Made by a program: the position numbers and the translations under genes | NCBI RefSeq assembly: GCF_007829875.1 | Contig: NZ_VIWV01000001.1 | Span: forward strand, 2,884,501 to 2,948,500 | Length of the DNA: 64,000 nucleotides | Source: Streptomyces capillispiralis | Lineage (GTDB): Bacteria > Actinomycetota > Actinomycetes > Streptomycetales > Streptomycetaceae | Direction of reading: 5' to 3' | Shown: piece by piece, positions 28,343 to 37,415 of the stretch | Layout: each line of letters begins with the position of its first letter | Position numbering within the stretch: position 1 is the stretch's first letter | Notes under the pieces: model-generated | What the model was told of the DNA's origin: nothing | What the model saw: only the letters and a program-made list of their open reading frames with translations | Database searches by the model: none

Positions 28343-28861
28343 GTGACCGACAACGTCGAGCAGGTGCGCGTCCAGGACCCGCTCTTCGGCCCCGTCGACG
28401 TCCGTCTCGACCCTGACGCGGGCGAGTTGAGCGTCGGGGGTGACGCCCTTCCCGGTGTCGTCGTCCGGCGGGCTCCGGGGACGCAGCTCGAGGTGCACGT
28501 CCCCATCGGCACCCGCGACGCGGAGCGGCTCACCATGGCGGTCGACGGCGCCGAGGCCCGGCTGGCGCCGTCCAAGGGCTTCCTCACCCGGACCTCCTAC
28601 CGTGTCGACGTCCACCACGGCGGTGCGCACTACCGGTTGATCCCCGTCACGACCGGCGAGAGCCGGCTGCTCCGGGACGGCGCGGCCCTCGGGACGTTCG
28701 TCTCGACCGGGGACGGGGTGGTGAGCGTCGAGTGGCGGGACGGGGCGGGGCAGGAGCCGCGGGACGCCGCCGTCGGTTACGGCCTCGCCGCGTCCTTCGG
28801 GACGGGCGCGGAGCCGATGTGGAAGCTCACGCTGGACGCGGCCCTCAATCTGTTCCCCTGA
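28343..28861 (+). CDS. Hypothetical cytoplasmic protein
   Basis: 172 aa, family not recognised. Start GTG 28343 with CGAGGAG upstream. No signal peptide or membrane helix. It looks like an all-beta protein (VQDPLFGPVDVRLDPDAGELSVGG; YRVDVHHGGAHYRLIPVTTGESRLL), with a C-terminal YGLAASFGTGAEPMWKL reminiscent of scramblase or Tubby-like beta structure, though I cannot assign it. Its end overlaps the convergent esterase-like gene by 17 bp. Confidence 0.75.
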   Translation: MTDNVEQVRVQDPLFGPVDVRLDPDAGELSVGGDALPGVVVRRAPGTQLEVHVPIGTRDAERLTMAVDGAEARLAPSKGFLTRTSYRVDVHHGGAHYRLIPVTTGESRLLRDGAALGTFVSTGDGVVSVEWRDGAGQEPRDAAVGYGLAASFGTGAEPMWKLTLDAALNLFP

Positions 28862-30095
28862 GGGGCGGCAGCGGGCGCGAACAGGTCGACCGGGCGACGA
28901 AGGCGATCCCGTCGTACTCCCGCGCGGGCACCAGCGGCGCCATGTGGAACCGGTAGGTCAGCCGCGGCACGTTCGACCCGAAGCTGCGCTGGTGGTGCGC
29001 GGCGCGCAGCCACCGCCCGGCGGCGGACCCGGGCTCGGCGGCGCGGAGGTCGACCAGGTAGTCGCCGCGGACGGCGGCCGCGAACCGTGACTCGACGGTC
29101 CTGCCGCCGCGCCCGACGCGGTGCGCCACCGCGTCGCCTTCGAGGTCGTCCCCCCGGCGGGCGCGGAAGGACCCCTTGCCGAAGAGCAGCCCGAGCGCGT
29201 AGTAGGCGTCGCCGTGCCGCTGCCTCAGCCGGCTGCCGAGCGACAGCACCCCGTTCGCGTACGTGCCCGTGGCGACGTGCCCGTTGTGCCCCCACACGGC
29301 GATCCGGCCGCCGGTGGTGCCCGCGAGCGAGGTGATCGCCTCGGCCATGTAGCGGTCGCGGACGGCCAGGGCGCTCTCCTCCACGTCCCGGGTGCGCAGC
29401 GGCCGGGTGACCAGGTCGGCGGCCCGGGCGAGGGCACCGGCGTGCCACACCGCCTCGTCGGCCGCGTCGGCGGTGGTACGCCGGGCGAGCTCCTCGCGGT
29501 GGCCCTCCAGGAACGCGGCGAGGTCCTCGGCCGCCACCCGCAGTCGCTGTCCGGGGTCCGGCCGCGATCCGGGCCGCGCCTCGGACAGCACGTCCAGGAG
29601 TTCCGTCGCGTCCCGCTCCGGGGCCACCCGCCGCAGGAACGCGCGCACCACGGCGACCGAGTCCGCGCAGCGCTGCGGGTCGACGCCTATGAAGCTCACC
29701 CGCCCGGTCGCGGGCGCGGTGCGGTTGTGCTCCCGCATCCACTCGACCAGGTCGAGGACCTCCTCGGTGCGCCAGGTCCAGAATCCGAGGCGGTCCAGGA
29801 GCCGTGCGGCGTCACCCGGACCGCCGTGCACATAGGCGTCGACCGCACGGGCCGCCGACTCGCTGGCCTCCATGGCCAGCGCCGTGCAGCCCATCTCCAG
29901 GACGAGGAAGCGCAGCAGCCGGTGCTTCAGCCGGAAGAACTCCCGGGTCCCGTGGGTGGACTCACCCATGCCGAGGATCCGCACCTCGTCCAAGGGGGCG
30001 CGCAACGGCTCCAGTTCGTCCAGCGGCCCGTCCGCCGAGAGCGTCGTCAGGGGGACGGCGTTCGCGGACAGCCAGGGCCCGATGTCATCCGGCAC
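28845..30095 (-). CDS. Erythromycin-esterase-family protein
   Basis: 416 aa of the Ery_esterase family, to which macrolide esterases EreA/EreB and many non-resistance proteins belong. Family motifs: LGMGESTHGTREFF (about 40-53) with the conserved Glu and His, AMEASES, and WGHNGHVATGTYANGVLSLG. GTG 30095 is chosen because GAGGAG lies 7 bases upstream. It lies 97 bp after the LLM oxidoreductase of the lanthipeptide cluster on the same strand; whether it belongs to that cluster is uncertain. Substrate unknown; macrolide hydrolysis should not be assumed. Confidence 0.85.
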   Translation of the reverse strand: MPDDIGPWLSANAVPLTTLSADGPLDELEPLRAPLDEVRILGMGESTHGTREFFRLKHRLLRFLVLEMGCTALAMEASESAARAVDAYVHGGPGDAARLLDRLGFWTWRTEEVLDLVEWMREHNRTAPATGRVSFIGVDPQRCADSVAVVRAFLRRVAPERDATELLDVLSEARPGSRPDPGQRLRVAAEDLAAFLEGHREELARRTTADAADEAVWHAGALARAADLVTRPLRTRDVEESALAVRDRYMAEAITSLAGTTGGRIAVWGHNGHVATGTYANGVLSLGSRLRQRHGDAYYALGLLFGKGSFRARRGDDLEGDAVAHRVGRGGRTVESRFAAAVRGDYLVDLRAAEPGSAAGRWLRAAHHQRSFGSNVPRLTYRFHMAPLVPAREYDGIAFVARSTCSRPLPPLRGTD

Positions 30096-30192
30096 GCGCT
30101 TGCTCCTCGACGATTCCCCGGCGGTGCGTGTGCGACGGCCCGGTTCCGGCTGCGGCCCGCCCCGCCGACGCGGCATCGTAACGCGCACCCCG

Positions 30193-31155
30193 TCAGCTCC
30201 CGGCGGTCGCGGCGAGGATCTCGGCCAGGTCCCGCGCAGCCGCCTCGTACCCGTGCTCGGCGGCCACGCCGGCCAGGTTGAGGACGACCTCGTCGACGCC
30301 CGCCCGGCCGTATGCGGCCAGCCCCTCCGCCACCTCGGCGGCCGTGCCGTGGAGGAACGTACCGGAGTCGACCAGGGCGCGGGCGCCGAGGTTGGGCTGG
30401 GCCGGATGCACCCGCAGTCCCGCCCGGCGCAGCATGTCGGTGTAGTGCGGGGCGGAGAGGTGGGCGCCCGCGCCCGTGAACGCCAGCCGGTAGGGGTTGC
30501 GGTCCGGGCCGGCCAGGGCCGCGTGCACCACCGTGACCAGGCGCGGGACGGGACGGCCCGCCTCGGCCGCGCCCTTGCCCAGGGCGGGCACGAGGACGTC
30601 GCGCACATACCCGGGCGGCGTCATCCAGCTGATCGCGACATCGGCGACCCGGCCCGCGGCCCGCGCCAGTACGGGCCGCAGCACGCCCAGCCCGATCTCC
30701 ACCCCGGGATGGCCGAAGGCGGGGAGCGTCACGGCGGCCGGCACGTCGTCGTCCCGCGGGTCCGGCTCGCCGGCCCGCAGCAGGCGGCGCACCTCTTCCA
30801 CGTAGCGGACGCAGGCGTCCCGCGGGCTCGGGTACGGCTCGCCGTGCAGCGCCGCGACGAACTCGGGGGTCGCCGGGCCGAGTCCGAGCACCATGCTGTT
30901 GCCGGTCAGCCGGGCCAGGGAGCGTGCCTGCACGGCCGCTTCAAGCGGGTGCCGCAGCGGCATCAGCACCACACTGGTGCCGACCGGGATGCGGAAGCCG
31001 CTGCCAGCCAGGTGGGCGAAGAGCTGGTGGGTCTCCACGCTCAGCGACTGTCCCTGCCACAGCCGCTGGGCGTGGCCGTCCCGCACCAGTTCCGCGAAGG
31101 GCACCATGTCCCGGGGATCGCGCGCCATGGCCGGGCAGATGATCGATACACGCAT
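30193..31155 (-). CDS. F420-dependent LLM-class oxidoreductase of the lanthipeptide cluster (LanJ-like candidate)
   Basis: 320-aa luciferase-like (beta/alpha)8 protein; the fold and text (MRVSIICPAMARDPRDMVPFAE, GTSVVLMPLRHPLEAAVQARSL, NSMVLGLGPATPEF) match F420/FMN-dependent reductases. ATG 31155 has AGAAGG upstream and lies 12 bp behind the exporter stop, so it is part of the lanthipeptide operon. In known lanthipeptide systems F420H2-dependent LLM enzymes such as LxmJ of lexapeptide reduce dehydroalanine to D-alanine. A similar reduction of Dha or Dhb in this peptide is the natural inference. Cofactor preference (F420 or FMN) cannot be told from sequence alone. Confidence 0.85.
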   Translation of the reverse strand: MRVSIICPAMARDPRDMVPFAELVRDGHAQRLWQGQSLSVETHQLFAHLAGSGFRIPVGTSVVLMPLRHPLEAAVQARSLARLTGNSMVLGLGPATPEFVAALHGEPYPSPRDACVRYVEEVRRLLRAGEPDPRDDDVPAAVTLPAFGHPGVEIGLGVLRPVLARAAGRVADVAISWMTPPGYVRDVLVPALGKGAAEAGRPVPRLVTVVHAALAGPDRNPYRLAFTGAGAHLSAPHYTDMLRRAGLRVHPAQPNLGARALVDSGTFLHGTAAEVAEGLAAYGRAGVDEVVLNLAGVAAEHGYEAAARDLAEILAATAGS

Positions 31156-31167
31156 GTCAGAGGCCTT

Positions 31168-32952
31168 CTAGCGTTGTCCGGCCTCGGTGAGATACCCCGA
31201 GGCCTGGAGGTTGAAGAGGCGGGCGTAGACCCCGTCGGCCGTCAGCAGCTCCTCGTGGGTGCCCTCTTCGAGGAGCCGGCCGTCCTGGATCACCAGGATC
31301 TTGTCGGCGATCCGGACGGTGGAGAAGCGGTGCGCGATGACCAGCGAGGTGGCCTCGTGGGCGATGGTGCGCAGCCGGCCGAAGATCTCCGCCTCGGCCT
31401 CGGCGTCGATCGCCGCCGTCGGCTCGTCGAGGACGACGACCGGTGCCTTCCGCATGAACGCCCGGCTGAGGGCGATCTTCTGCCACTGGCCGCCGGAGAG
31501 CTGGTGGCCTTCCTCGAAGTGCCGGCCGAGCATCGTGTCGTAGGCGTGGGGCAGGCCGTCGATCACCTGCTCGGCGCCGCCGGAGGCCGCGGCCCTGGCC
31601 ACCCGTTCGGTGTCGTGCCGCGCCTCGATCCTGCCGAACCCGATGTTGTCCCGCGCGGTCGTCTCGTAGCGGATGAAGTCCTGGAAGATCACTCCCATGT
31701 TCCGCTGCAGCTCGTCGAGGTCGTACTCCTCGATGGGTACGTCGTCGATCAGGATCTCTCCGCCGGTCCGCTCGTAGAGGCGGGTCAGGAGTTTGACCAC
31801 GGTGGTCTTCCCCGCCCCGTTCTGCCCGACGAGGGCGACGCACTGGCCGGCCGGGATGCGGAAGCTGAGGCGGTCCAGCACGAGTTCGTCGGTGCCGGGG
31901 TAGGTGAAGCTCACGTCGCGGAACTCGATGCCGACGCGCAGCTTCTCGGGGAAGGGCCGGGTGCCGCCCTTGATCTGCCGCTCGGGCAGGCCGAAGAAGG
32001 TGAAGAGGTTCCCGAGGAACAGGGTGTCCTTGTAGAGACCCGCGATGCCCAGCAGCAGGCCGTGCGCCGACACCTGGATGGAGCCGATCGCCTGCAGATA
32101 GCCGGCCAGCCGGCCCACCTGCCCGGACGCCATGGACGCGTGGATCGCCCACAGCATCGCGCCGGACGAGGCGAGGACGCTGAGGACGCCGAGGACGCCG
32201 CCGATCAGGGACTGGCGCCGGGCGAGGCTCCGGTCGACCCGGAAGAAGGTGCGGACGGCCTTGCTGTAGAGGTCCACGAAGTAGTCGCCCAGCTGGAAGA
32301 GCCGTACTTCCTTGAACGAGTGATCGGTCGTGGTCAGGTACTGGTAGTAGTAGATGCGCCGCCGCTCCGCCGTGCGGTCGTACTCGATCTCGAACGCCTT
32401 GTGGGTGAAGACCATGTGGGAGATCACCGACGGCAGCGGCGAGAGCAGGATGACGAGCGCGATCCAGGGGTTCCAGGAGAAGAGGACGGCGCTGACCGTG
32501 ACCAGGGTGATCAGCTCGCGGACGGCCTCCAGGAGCTGGGTGAACACCTGGTAGATGCGGCCGCCGCTGCTCTCCTGGAAGGCCCGCTGCAGATTGTCGT
32601 AGGCGTCGGCGTCCTCGTACTGCTGGAGGTCCAGCAGGGTGCCCTTGCGCATGACCATCTCACCGACCCGCATGGTCAGTTCGAGGCGCAGCAGCGAGTC
32701 GAGGTACTGCTGGCACATGCCCAGCACGTGCTGGGCGAGGGAGAGCCCGACCAGGGCGAAGCCGCTGCGCAGGGCGTCCTCGCGGGCGCCCGCCTGCCCG
32801 CCGATCGCCTCGGCCACCGCCTGGACCGCGGAGGCGGTCAGTCCGATCTGTGCTGCGGGCACCACGGCCGACAGCACCGACACCACGGTGTACGCCACCA
32901 CGCGGCCCGGGCTGAGCTGCCAGAAGAGCCGCATCACACGGAGCCAGATCAC
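31168..32952 (-). CDS. lanT: ABC transporter, lanthipeptide exporter (LanT-like, no peptidase domain)
   Basis: 594-aa fused permease-ATPase half-transporter, predicted to export the modified peptide. Six-helix membrane domain about 1-310; ATPase about 335-590 with Walker A VGQNGAGKTT, signature LSGGQWQKIALSRAF and Walker B VVVLDEPTAAID. There is no N-terminal C39 peptidase, so it cannot cut the leader itself. GTG 32952 overlaps the dehydratase stop as GTGA, with GGGGAGG upstream; the frame extends 18 codons further into the dehydratase gene but those lack conservation. The D-loop and H-loop (VIAHRFST) are intact. Confidence 0.88.
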   Translation of the reverse strand: MIWLRVMRLFWQLSPGRVVAYTVVSVLSAVVPAAQIGLTASAVQAVAEAIGGQAGAREDALRSGFALVGLSLAQHVLGMCQQYLDSLLRLELTMRVGEMVMRKGTLLDLQQYEDADAYDNLQRAFQESSGGRIYQVFTQLLEAVRELITLVTVSAVLFSWNPWIALVILLSPLPSVISHMVFTHKAFEIEYDRTAERRRIYYYQYLTTTDHSFKEVRLFQLGDYFVDLYSKAVRTFFRVDRSLARRQSLIGGVLGVLSVLASSGAMLWAIHASMASGQVGRLAGYLQAIGSIQVSAHGLLLGIAGLYKDTLFLGNLFTFFGLPERQIKGGTRPFPEKLRVGIEFRDVSFTYPGTDELVLDRLSFRIPAGQCVALVGQNGAGKTTVVKLLTRLYERTGGEILIDDVPIEEYDLDELQRNMGVIFQDFIRYETTARDNIGFGRIEARHDTERVARAAASGGAEQVIDGLPHAYDTMLGRHFEEGHQLSGGQWQKIALSRAFMRKAPVVVLDEPTAAIDAEAEAEIFGRLRTIAHEATSLVIAHRFSTVRIADKILVIQDGRLLEEGTHEELLTADGVYARLFNLQASGYLTEAGQR

Positions 32953-35900
32953 GAGGCCTCCCCGGCGGCCGACCGGCCGCGCAGCGCGCGCAGCACATGG
33001 CTCCACAGGCCGTGGCAGCGTGCCTCACGCTCCAGGTCGATGGGGAGCAGACGGTTCACCTGCATGTGGGCGAGGCTGGCGAGTATCTGGTCCTCGCCGC
33101 CCACGAGATCGCCGTCGGCCGCGGCCCGCCGCACGGTGTCCGCCGCGTGCCGGACGGCCGGCAGCTGGGTGGCGAGGACGGGTTCCAGCAGGGCCCGGTG
33201 CTCGCTGCCCCGCGGATGGGTGAACCGGTCCCAGGGGCTGAGGAGTTCGCAGAGGTAGTCCCGGTTGTCCTGGAACAGCTTGCGGGTCTCGTCCTCGTGG
33301 GTGCCCCGGGCGAACCGCCCGCGGTCCGCCGTGGACACCCCCCACTGCGCGTGCAGGGTGTCCAGGGCCGCGACCGCCAGGAACTCCGGCTCGATGTCGG
33401 GGCGGACGGCGAGCAGGGCGGCGGTCGCCTCGCTGTTGGCCTCGAAGACCGCCTCGGCGGCGTCGAAGGTCGCGGGGCCGCCGTAGCGGGCGGTCTCCGG
33501 GACGTAGCCGGCCACCTGGAGGTCCTGGGCGAGCCCCTGCTCGACCAGGCTCCTGCCCCAGGCGGTCAGCAGCGTCGGCGTGAGGGTGGTCTCATCGCTG
33601 CGCACCCGGACCCGCAGGTGGGGGAACGGGTCGGCGTAGCGCATGTAGAACCACCGGTCCAGGAGCCGCCGTTCCCGCAGTTCGCGGACGATGTCCCGCA
33701 GCGGTCCGGCGATGATCTCGTCGTGTCGTTCCGGCGCCGCGTAGATCTTGAGGTACGTCCACGCGCCGCCGGGTACGTGCCGCTCGACGGGGACGTGCGG
33801 CTGCCGCTCCACGGGCTGCCGGGTGACGCGCCGGGCCTCCTTCAGGACGACGGGCACGATGACCTCGCTGACGTACCCCTCGTCGTCCTCGTCCCGCAGC
33901 CAGAGCCGGTCGAACGAGGGGAGCATCTCCTGCAGCACGACGGCCGGCTTCCGCTTCAGCTCCGCCTCCAGGACGGCCCGGAAGGACGGGTGGTCCAGAT
34001 CCAGCAGCAGCCGGTGGTCCGACTCGGTCATGTAGACGTACCGGGGCACGCCGAACCGGGCGCGCCAGGCGTCCAGGCCGGCGCCGTCCTCGGCGGTCGC
34101 CCGCCACTGGGCGGGCCGCAGCGTCATCCGTCCCCGGGTCACCCGGGGCAGGAAGGGCGCCGACTCCAGCGTCCCCCAGTGGAAGCCGGTGGGCATGACG
34201 TACCCGTCGTGCGAGACCTCGAGCAGGAAGCGCGCGACGTTCGGGGCGAGGGACGGGCTGAGCATGTGGTGCTGCTCGACGACGATCTCCCGGTCCAGCC
34301 GCTCGGACCACAGGTAGAAGCGGCTGTCCGTGGCGCCCACCAGGATGTCGTCCAGCGCGATCACCCGGTCCTCGGGCACCGACGCGGGCGTGTTGACGGG
34401 GATCTCGTACGGCCGGATCGCCGGGCGCACGGCGACGTTGGCCGCCCTGCCGTAGGGCGGCAGATAGGCCAGCTCGGCGTACACCACGTCGGGGTAGAGG
34501 CGCTCCTCCCGCCGGGCGTAGGCGCGCAGCCGGTCCACGGACGCGTCGCCGAGCAGGTCGCAGAAGCGCCCGAAGGTCCGGCCGCCGTGGGCGAGTCCGT
34601 CGGAGCGGATCACCGCGCGCCACTCGCCCCGGTCGATCGCCTGCCGGTCGGCCGCGGCTATCTGCAGATAGGCGTCCATGGCCGGCGGCCAGTCGGTGGT
34701 GTCGGCGCGCGGGGCGATCCGGTCGACCCAGGCGTCGGTCAGTTCGACCTCCGTCGCGTGGTTCCACCACGCCTGCTGGGCGAGGGCGAGCAGGGCCTGG
34801 TCCATCCGCCGGGTGTCCGGCGGGTGCTGCGCGGGCAGCTCCACACTGCGGGCCGGGTTGGTGTACGTCGGCGGGGCGTCGAGGCCCGCGTCCGGGCTGA
34901 GCAGGGTCAGCACCGGCACGCGCGCGCCCGCCCCGTACCGCTCGCCGAACTCCTCGCGGTATTGGGTGAGATGGCTGGTGTGGCCGAAGGAGGAGCTGAG
35001 CCGCATCAGGGTGCCCACCGCGTCCGCGGTCTCCTCGGCGATCGCCGTGTTGAGTCCGGCCCCCCGCAGTCCGAGGGCCGCGTCGGCCTGGTACGTCTGA
35101 CCGCTGTGGTCCGGCACCAGCGCCCGCTGGGCGGTGCTCAGCCGCTCCAGGTCCTCGGCCCCGTCGGCCCGCTGGGCGAGGTCGGCGACGGTCCGCAGCC
35201 GGTCCGCCGCGTCGGCGGCCACCGGCAGGTCGGCCAGCTTCTTCAGCAGGTCCTGCTCCGGGCGTACGGCGGTCTGCGAGGGCCGCAGGTCGCTGACGAG
35301 GAATCCGAGGTCCCACATCTGCCGGACCAGCCCGCTCACCGCTTCCCCGGGCGCCTCGGGAAAGGCGGTGGTCAGTTCGGCGAGAAGACGCTCGTAGGGC
35401 ACGGGCGTGACGGCGGCGCGCAGCACGACGTCGACGGCGGGCGTGAACCGGATGCGCACCGAACGGGCGTCGGCCTGCCCGTACTTGTCGGCCTGCGGGA
35501 GGATCACCCGGTCGCCGGCGACATGGGCCATCGGGTTCACCATGACGCGCAGGTGCCGCAGCAGCCCGGCGTCCTCCTCCAGCTGCTTGATCCAGGCCAG
35601 CAGCCAGCCCATGTCGGCGCGGACCCGGGTCCGCCCGATCGGGGACGCGCCGAGCCGGGCGGTGGTGACGGGGCCGAACTCGCCCAGCGCGACACCGGAG
35701 AAGGTGCCGAACGGCGTGGGCCTGGTCGACATCCGGGTGAGGTAGCGCAGTAGCCCGGACCGCACCCTCCTGGTCCGCTTGGCGCCGAGCCGGTCGAGAC
35801 GGGCCAGGCTGTGGGTGAGGTCCTCGCTCGCCACCAGCAGCGCCCGCCGGACGTCGGGTCGCCCGGCGAGGTCGAGCAGTCGTCCGTCGGTCCGTTCGGG

Positions 35901-35993
35901 GTCGGCGGTGATGTCGAGGTAGGTGCGCGCGGGCAGGGCCGGGGCGCGCAGCAGGAAGAACCCGGCGGGCTCGTAGGCGGGCACGTCCGTCAC
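32949..35993 (-). CDS. lanB: Class I lanthipeptide dehydratase LanB
   Basis: 1014-aa full-length LanB, expected to dehydrate Ser/Thr of the precursor to Dha/Dhb by glutamyl-tRNA-dependent glutamylation and elimination. The N-terminal Lant_dehydr_N domain spans roughly 1-800 (FLLRAPALPARTYLD; RTRRVRSGLLRYLTRMSTRPTPFGTFSGVA read in parts). The C-terminal elimination (SpaB_C/thiopeptide-type) domain begins near 830 (GGAWTYLKIYAAPERHDEII ... WFYMRYADPFPHLRVRVR). Both domains in one chain distinguish it from the split LanBs of thiopeptides and many class V systems. GTG 35993 overlaps the lanC stop as GTGA. Catalytic Arg/Glu identities were not checked by alignment. Confidence 0.93.
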   Translation of the reverse strand: MTDVPAYEPAGFFLLRAPALPARTYLDITADPERTDGRLLDLAGRPDVRRALLVASEDLTHSLARLDRLGAKRTRRVRSGLLRYLTRMSTRPTPFGTFSGVALGEFGPVTTARLGASPIGRTRVRADMGWLLAWIKQLEEDAGLLRHLRVMVNPMAHVAGDRVILPQADKYGQADARSVRIRFTPAVDVVLRAAVTPVPYERLLAELTTAFPEAPGEAVSGLVRQMWDLGFLVSDLRPSQTAVRPEQDLLKKLADLPVAADAADRLRTVADLAQRADGAEDLERLSTAQRALVPDHSGQTYQADAALGLRGAGLNTAIAEETADAVGTLMRLSSSFGHTSHLTQYREEFGERYGAGARVPVLTLLSPDAGLDAPPTYTNPARSVELPAQHPPDTRRMDQALLALAQQAWWNHATEVELTDAWVDRIAPRADTTDWPPAMDAYLQIAAADRQAIDRGEWRAVIRSDGLAHGGRTFGRFCDLLGDASVDRLRAYARREERLYPDVVYAELAYLPPYGRAANVAVRPAIRPYEIPVNTPASVPEDRVIALDDILVGATDSRFYLWSERLDREIVVEQHHMLSPSLAPNVARFLLEVSHDGYVMPTGFHWGTLESAPFLPRVTRGRMTLRPAQWRATAEDGAGLDAWRARFGVPRYVYMTESDHRLLLDLDHPSFRAVLEAELKRKPAVVLQEMLPSFDRLWLRDEDDEGYVSEVIVPVVLKEARRVTRQPVERQPHVPVERHVPGGAWTYLKIYAAPERHDEIIAGPLRDIVRELRERRLLDRWFYMRYADPFPHLRVRVRSDETTLTPTLLTAWGRSLVEQGLAQDLQVAGYVPETARYGGPATFDAAEAVFEANSEATAALLAVRPDIEPEFLAVAALDTLHAQWGVSTADRGRFARGTHEDETRKLFQDNRDYLCELLSPWDRFTHPRGSEHRALLEPVLATQLPAVRHAADTVRRAAADGDLVGGEDQILASLAHMQVNRLLPIDLEREARCHGLWSHVLRALRGRSAAGEAS

Positions 35994-37327
35994 CTCCCCA
36001 GGAAGGTCCGGAACCACCCCGGCCGCTCCTCGCCGACGGCCGCGAGGAGGGTGAGCGCCACCCCCGGGGCTCCGGTGAGGAGGGTGGGGTCGTCCACGAA
36101 GTTCCCCGGCACCTCCTGGTCGGCGAAGACCAGCGGGCGGTCGGGGTCGGCGTAGTCGAGCAGGTCCTCGACCAGTCCCGGCAGGGCCTCGTTCGCGGCC
36201 GTGCTCCACGGTGCGAACTCCTGGCACAGCATCACCATGCCCGCCTGGCCGTGGCACAGCGTCGGGGACGCCGGCCGGGTGCCCTTGGCCCGCCGCAGCA
36301 CCCCTTCGAACGCGTCGACGGCGGCCGTCCGCAGCTCCTCGTCGCCGGTGGCGTCCGCGACGGTGAGGAGCGAGGCGGCGACGCCCGCGGAGCCGTAGCA
36401 CCAGGCGAACTGGTCGTGCGCGTGGCCGGTGGTGACCTCGTGGCCGTCCTCGTCGACGGGGATGCCGTCCGGCCAGACGGGACCGTACTCGTCCACGTGG
36501 TGCCGGGCCCGGATCCAGGTGGTCAGCGCGTCGACGGCGGTCGACTGCCCGGGGTGGCGGTGGCCGGCCTCCCAGGCGGAGGCGAGGGCGGCGGCCACTC
36601 CGGGGACGCCGTGCGAGTAGCCGAGGTTGAGGTATCCGTGCGGGTACTTCGCGTGGTAGTCGCCCACCGGCGGATAGAGCCCGGGGGTGATCAGCCAGCG
36701 GTGGGCCGTGCCCGGCGTCTGGGCCGGTTCGGCCAGCCAGACCAGGTACCCGACCAGCTCGGCCACGGCCCGGCGCACCGGTTCCGTGGGGTCCTCGACG
36801 GCCGCGAGGCAGGCGAGCGTGCCTGCCGCGCCGGTGACGAGGTCGTAGTGGACGTCGGCGATCCCCCGCTCGGTCCTGGGGAAGCCGCTGTCGAGGACCT
36901 GCTGGGCCAGACGCTCGTGGAGCCGGTCCAGGCTGGGCCGGAAGCGGGGTTCGTCACGGGTGCAGTCGGCGAGCGCCAGGGCGAGTCCGCTGGTCCCCGC
37001 GAACAGCCCGTGCCCTTGCAGGGGCTCCACCTGGGTGGAGCGGACCGCTTCCCGTATGTGGTCGTGGGCGGTGGCGAGGTCGCCCAGGCCGGCCCGGGCG
37101 GCGTACAGGTGGAGCAGCGCCGTACCGGCCTGTCCGCCGGCGAGGCTCGGCGGGTACCAGCCCGCGGGGTGCCGGGCCTGCTCCGCCGCACGCAGCACGT
37201 GGTCGGTCACATCCTCATTGGCGGCGGTGCGTTCGGCCACCAGGCGGGCCATCCGTTGCGCTCGGTCGACCAGCGGCCCGTCCGTGACGTGGGCCCACGT
37301 ACCCCTGACGTTGTGCACTGGCTGCAT
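35990..37327 (-). CDS. lanC: Lanthipeptide cyclase LanC
   Basis: 445-aa zinc cyclase that adds Cys thiols to Dha/Dhb to form (methyl)lanthionine rings. The zinc ligands known from NisC are present: Cys309 (WCYGSAG) and Cys357-His358 (CHGQAGM), with His238 (YSHGVPGV) at the catalytic-acid position. Repeated GGQAG, GTSG and GAAG motifs mark the alpha/alpha toroid. ATG 37327 has AAGGAAAGAAG upstream; the frame stays open upstream through lanA but in another register. It follows lanA after an attenuator-like hairpin and is coupled to lanB by a GTGA overlap. Confidence 0.94.
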   Translation of the reverse strand: MQPVHNVRGTWAHVTDGPLVDRAQRMARLVAERTAANEDVTDHVLRAAEQARHPAGWYPPSLAGGQAGTALLHLYAARAGLGDLATAHDHIREAVRSTQVEPLQGHGLFAGTSGLALALADCTRDEPRFRPSLDRLHERLAQQVLDSGFPRTERGIADVHYDLVTGAAGTLACLAAVEDPTEPVRRAVAELVGYLVWLAEPAQTPGTAHRWLITPGLYPPVGDYHAKYPHGYLNLGYSHGVPGVAAALASAWEAGHRHPGQSTAVDALTTWIRARHHVDEYGPVWPDGIPVDEDGHEVTTGHAHDQFAWCYGSAGVAASLLTVADATGDEELRTAAVDAFEGVLRRAKGTRPASPTLCHGQAGMVMLCQEFAPWSTAANEALPGLVEDLLDYADPDRPLVFADQEVPGNFVDDPTLLTGAPGVALTLLAAVGEERPGWFRTFLGR

Positions 37328-37373
37328 TCTTCTTTCCTTCTCCGGTGACCGAGCCGCTGGCGATAATGCGGTG

Positions 37374-37406
37374 GGGTGCTGCCGTGTCTCCCTCACGGCA
37401 GCACCC
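37374..37406 (-). terminator. Attenuator-like hairpin between lanA and lanC
   Basis: GGGTGCTGCCGTG (37374-37386) pairs perfectly with CACGGCAGCACCC (37394-37406) around a 7-nt loop. It starts 10 bp after the lanA stop. Partial terminators at this point are standard in lantibiotic operons and keep precursor mRNA in excess over the modification enzymes. Confidence 0.8.
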
Positions 37407-37415
37407 GTCAGCCGC

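Noticed and set aside
28845..30095. Erythromycin-esterase-like gene as macrolide resistance or as part of the lanthipeptide operon
   Set aside because: The family is broad and mostly not linked to resistance; a 97-bp gap separates it from the cluster, so membership is unproven.
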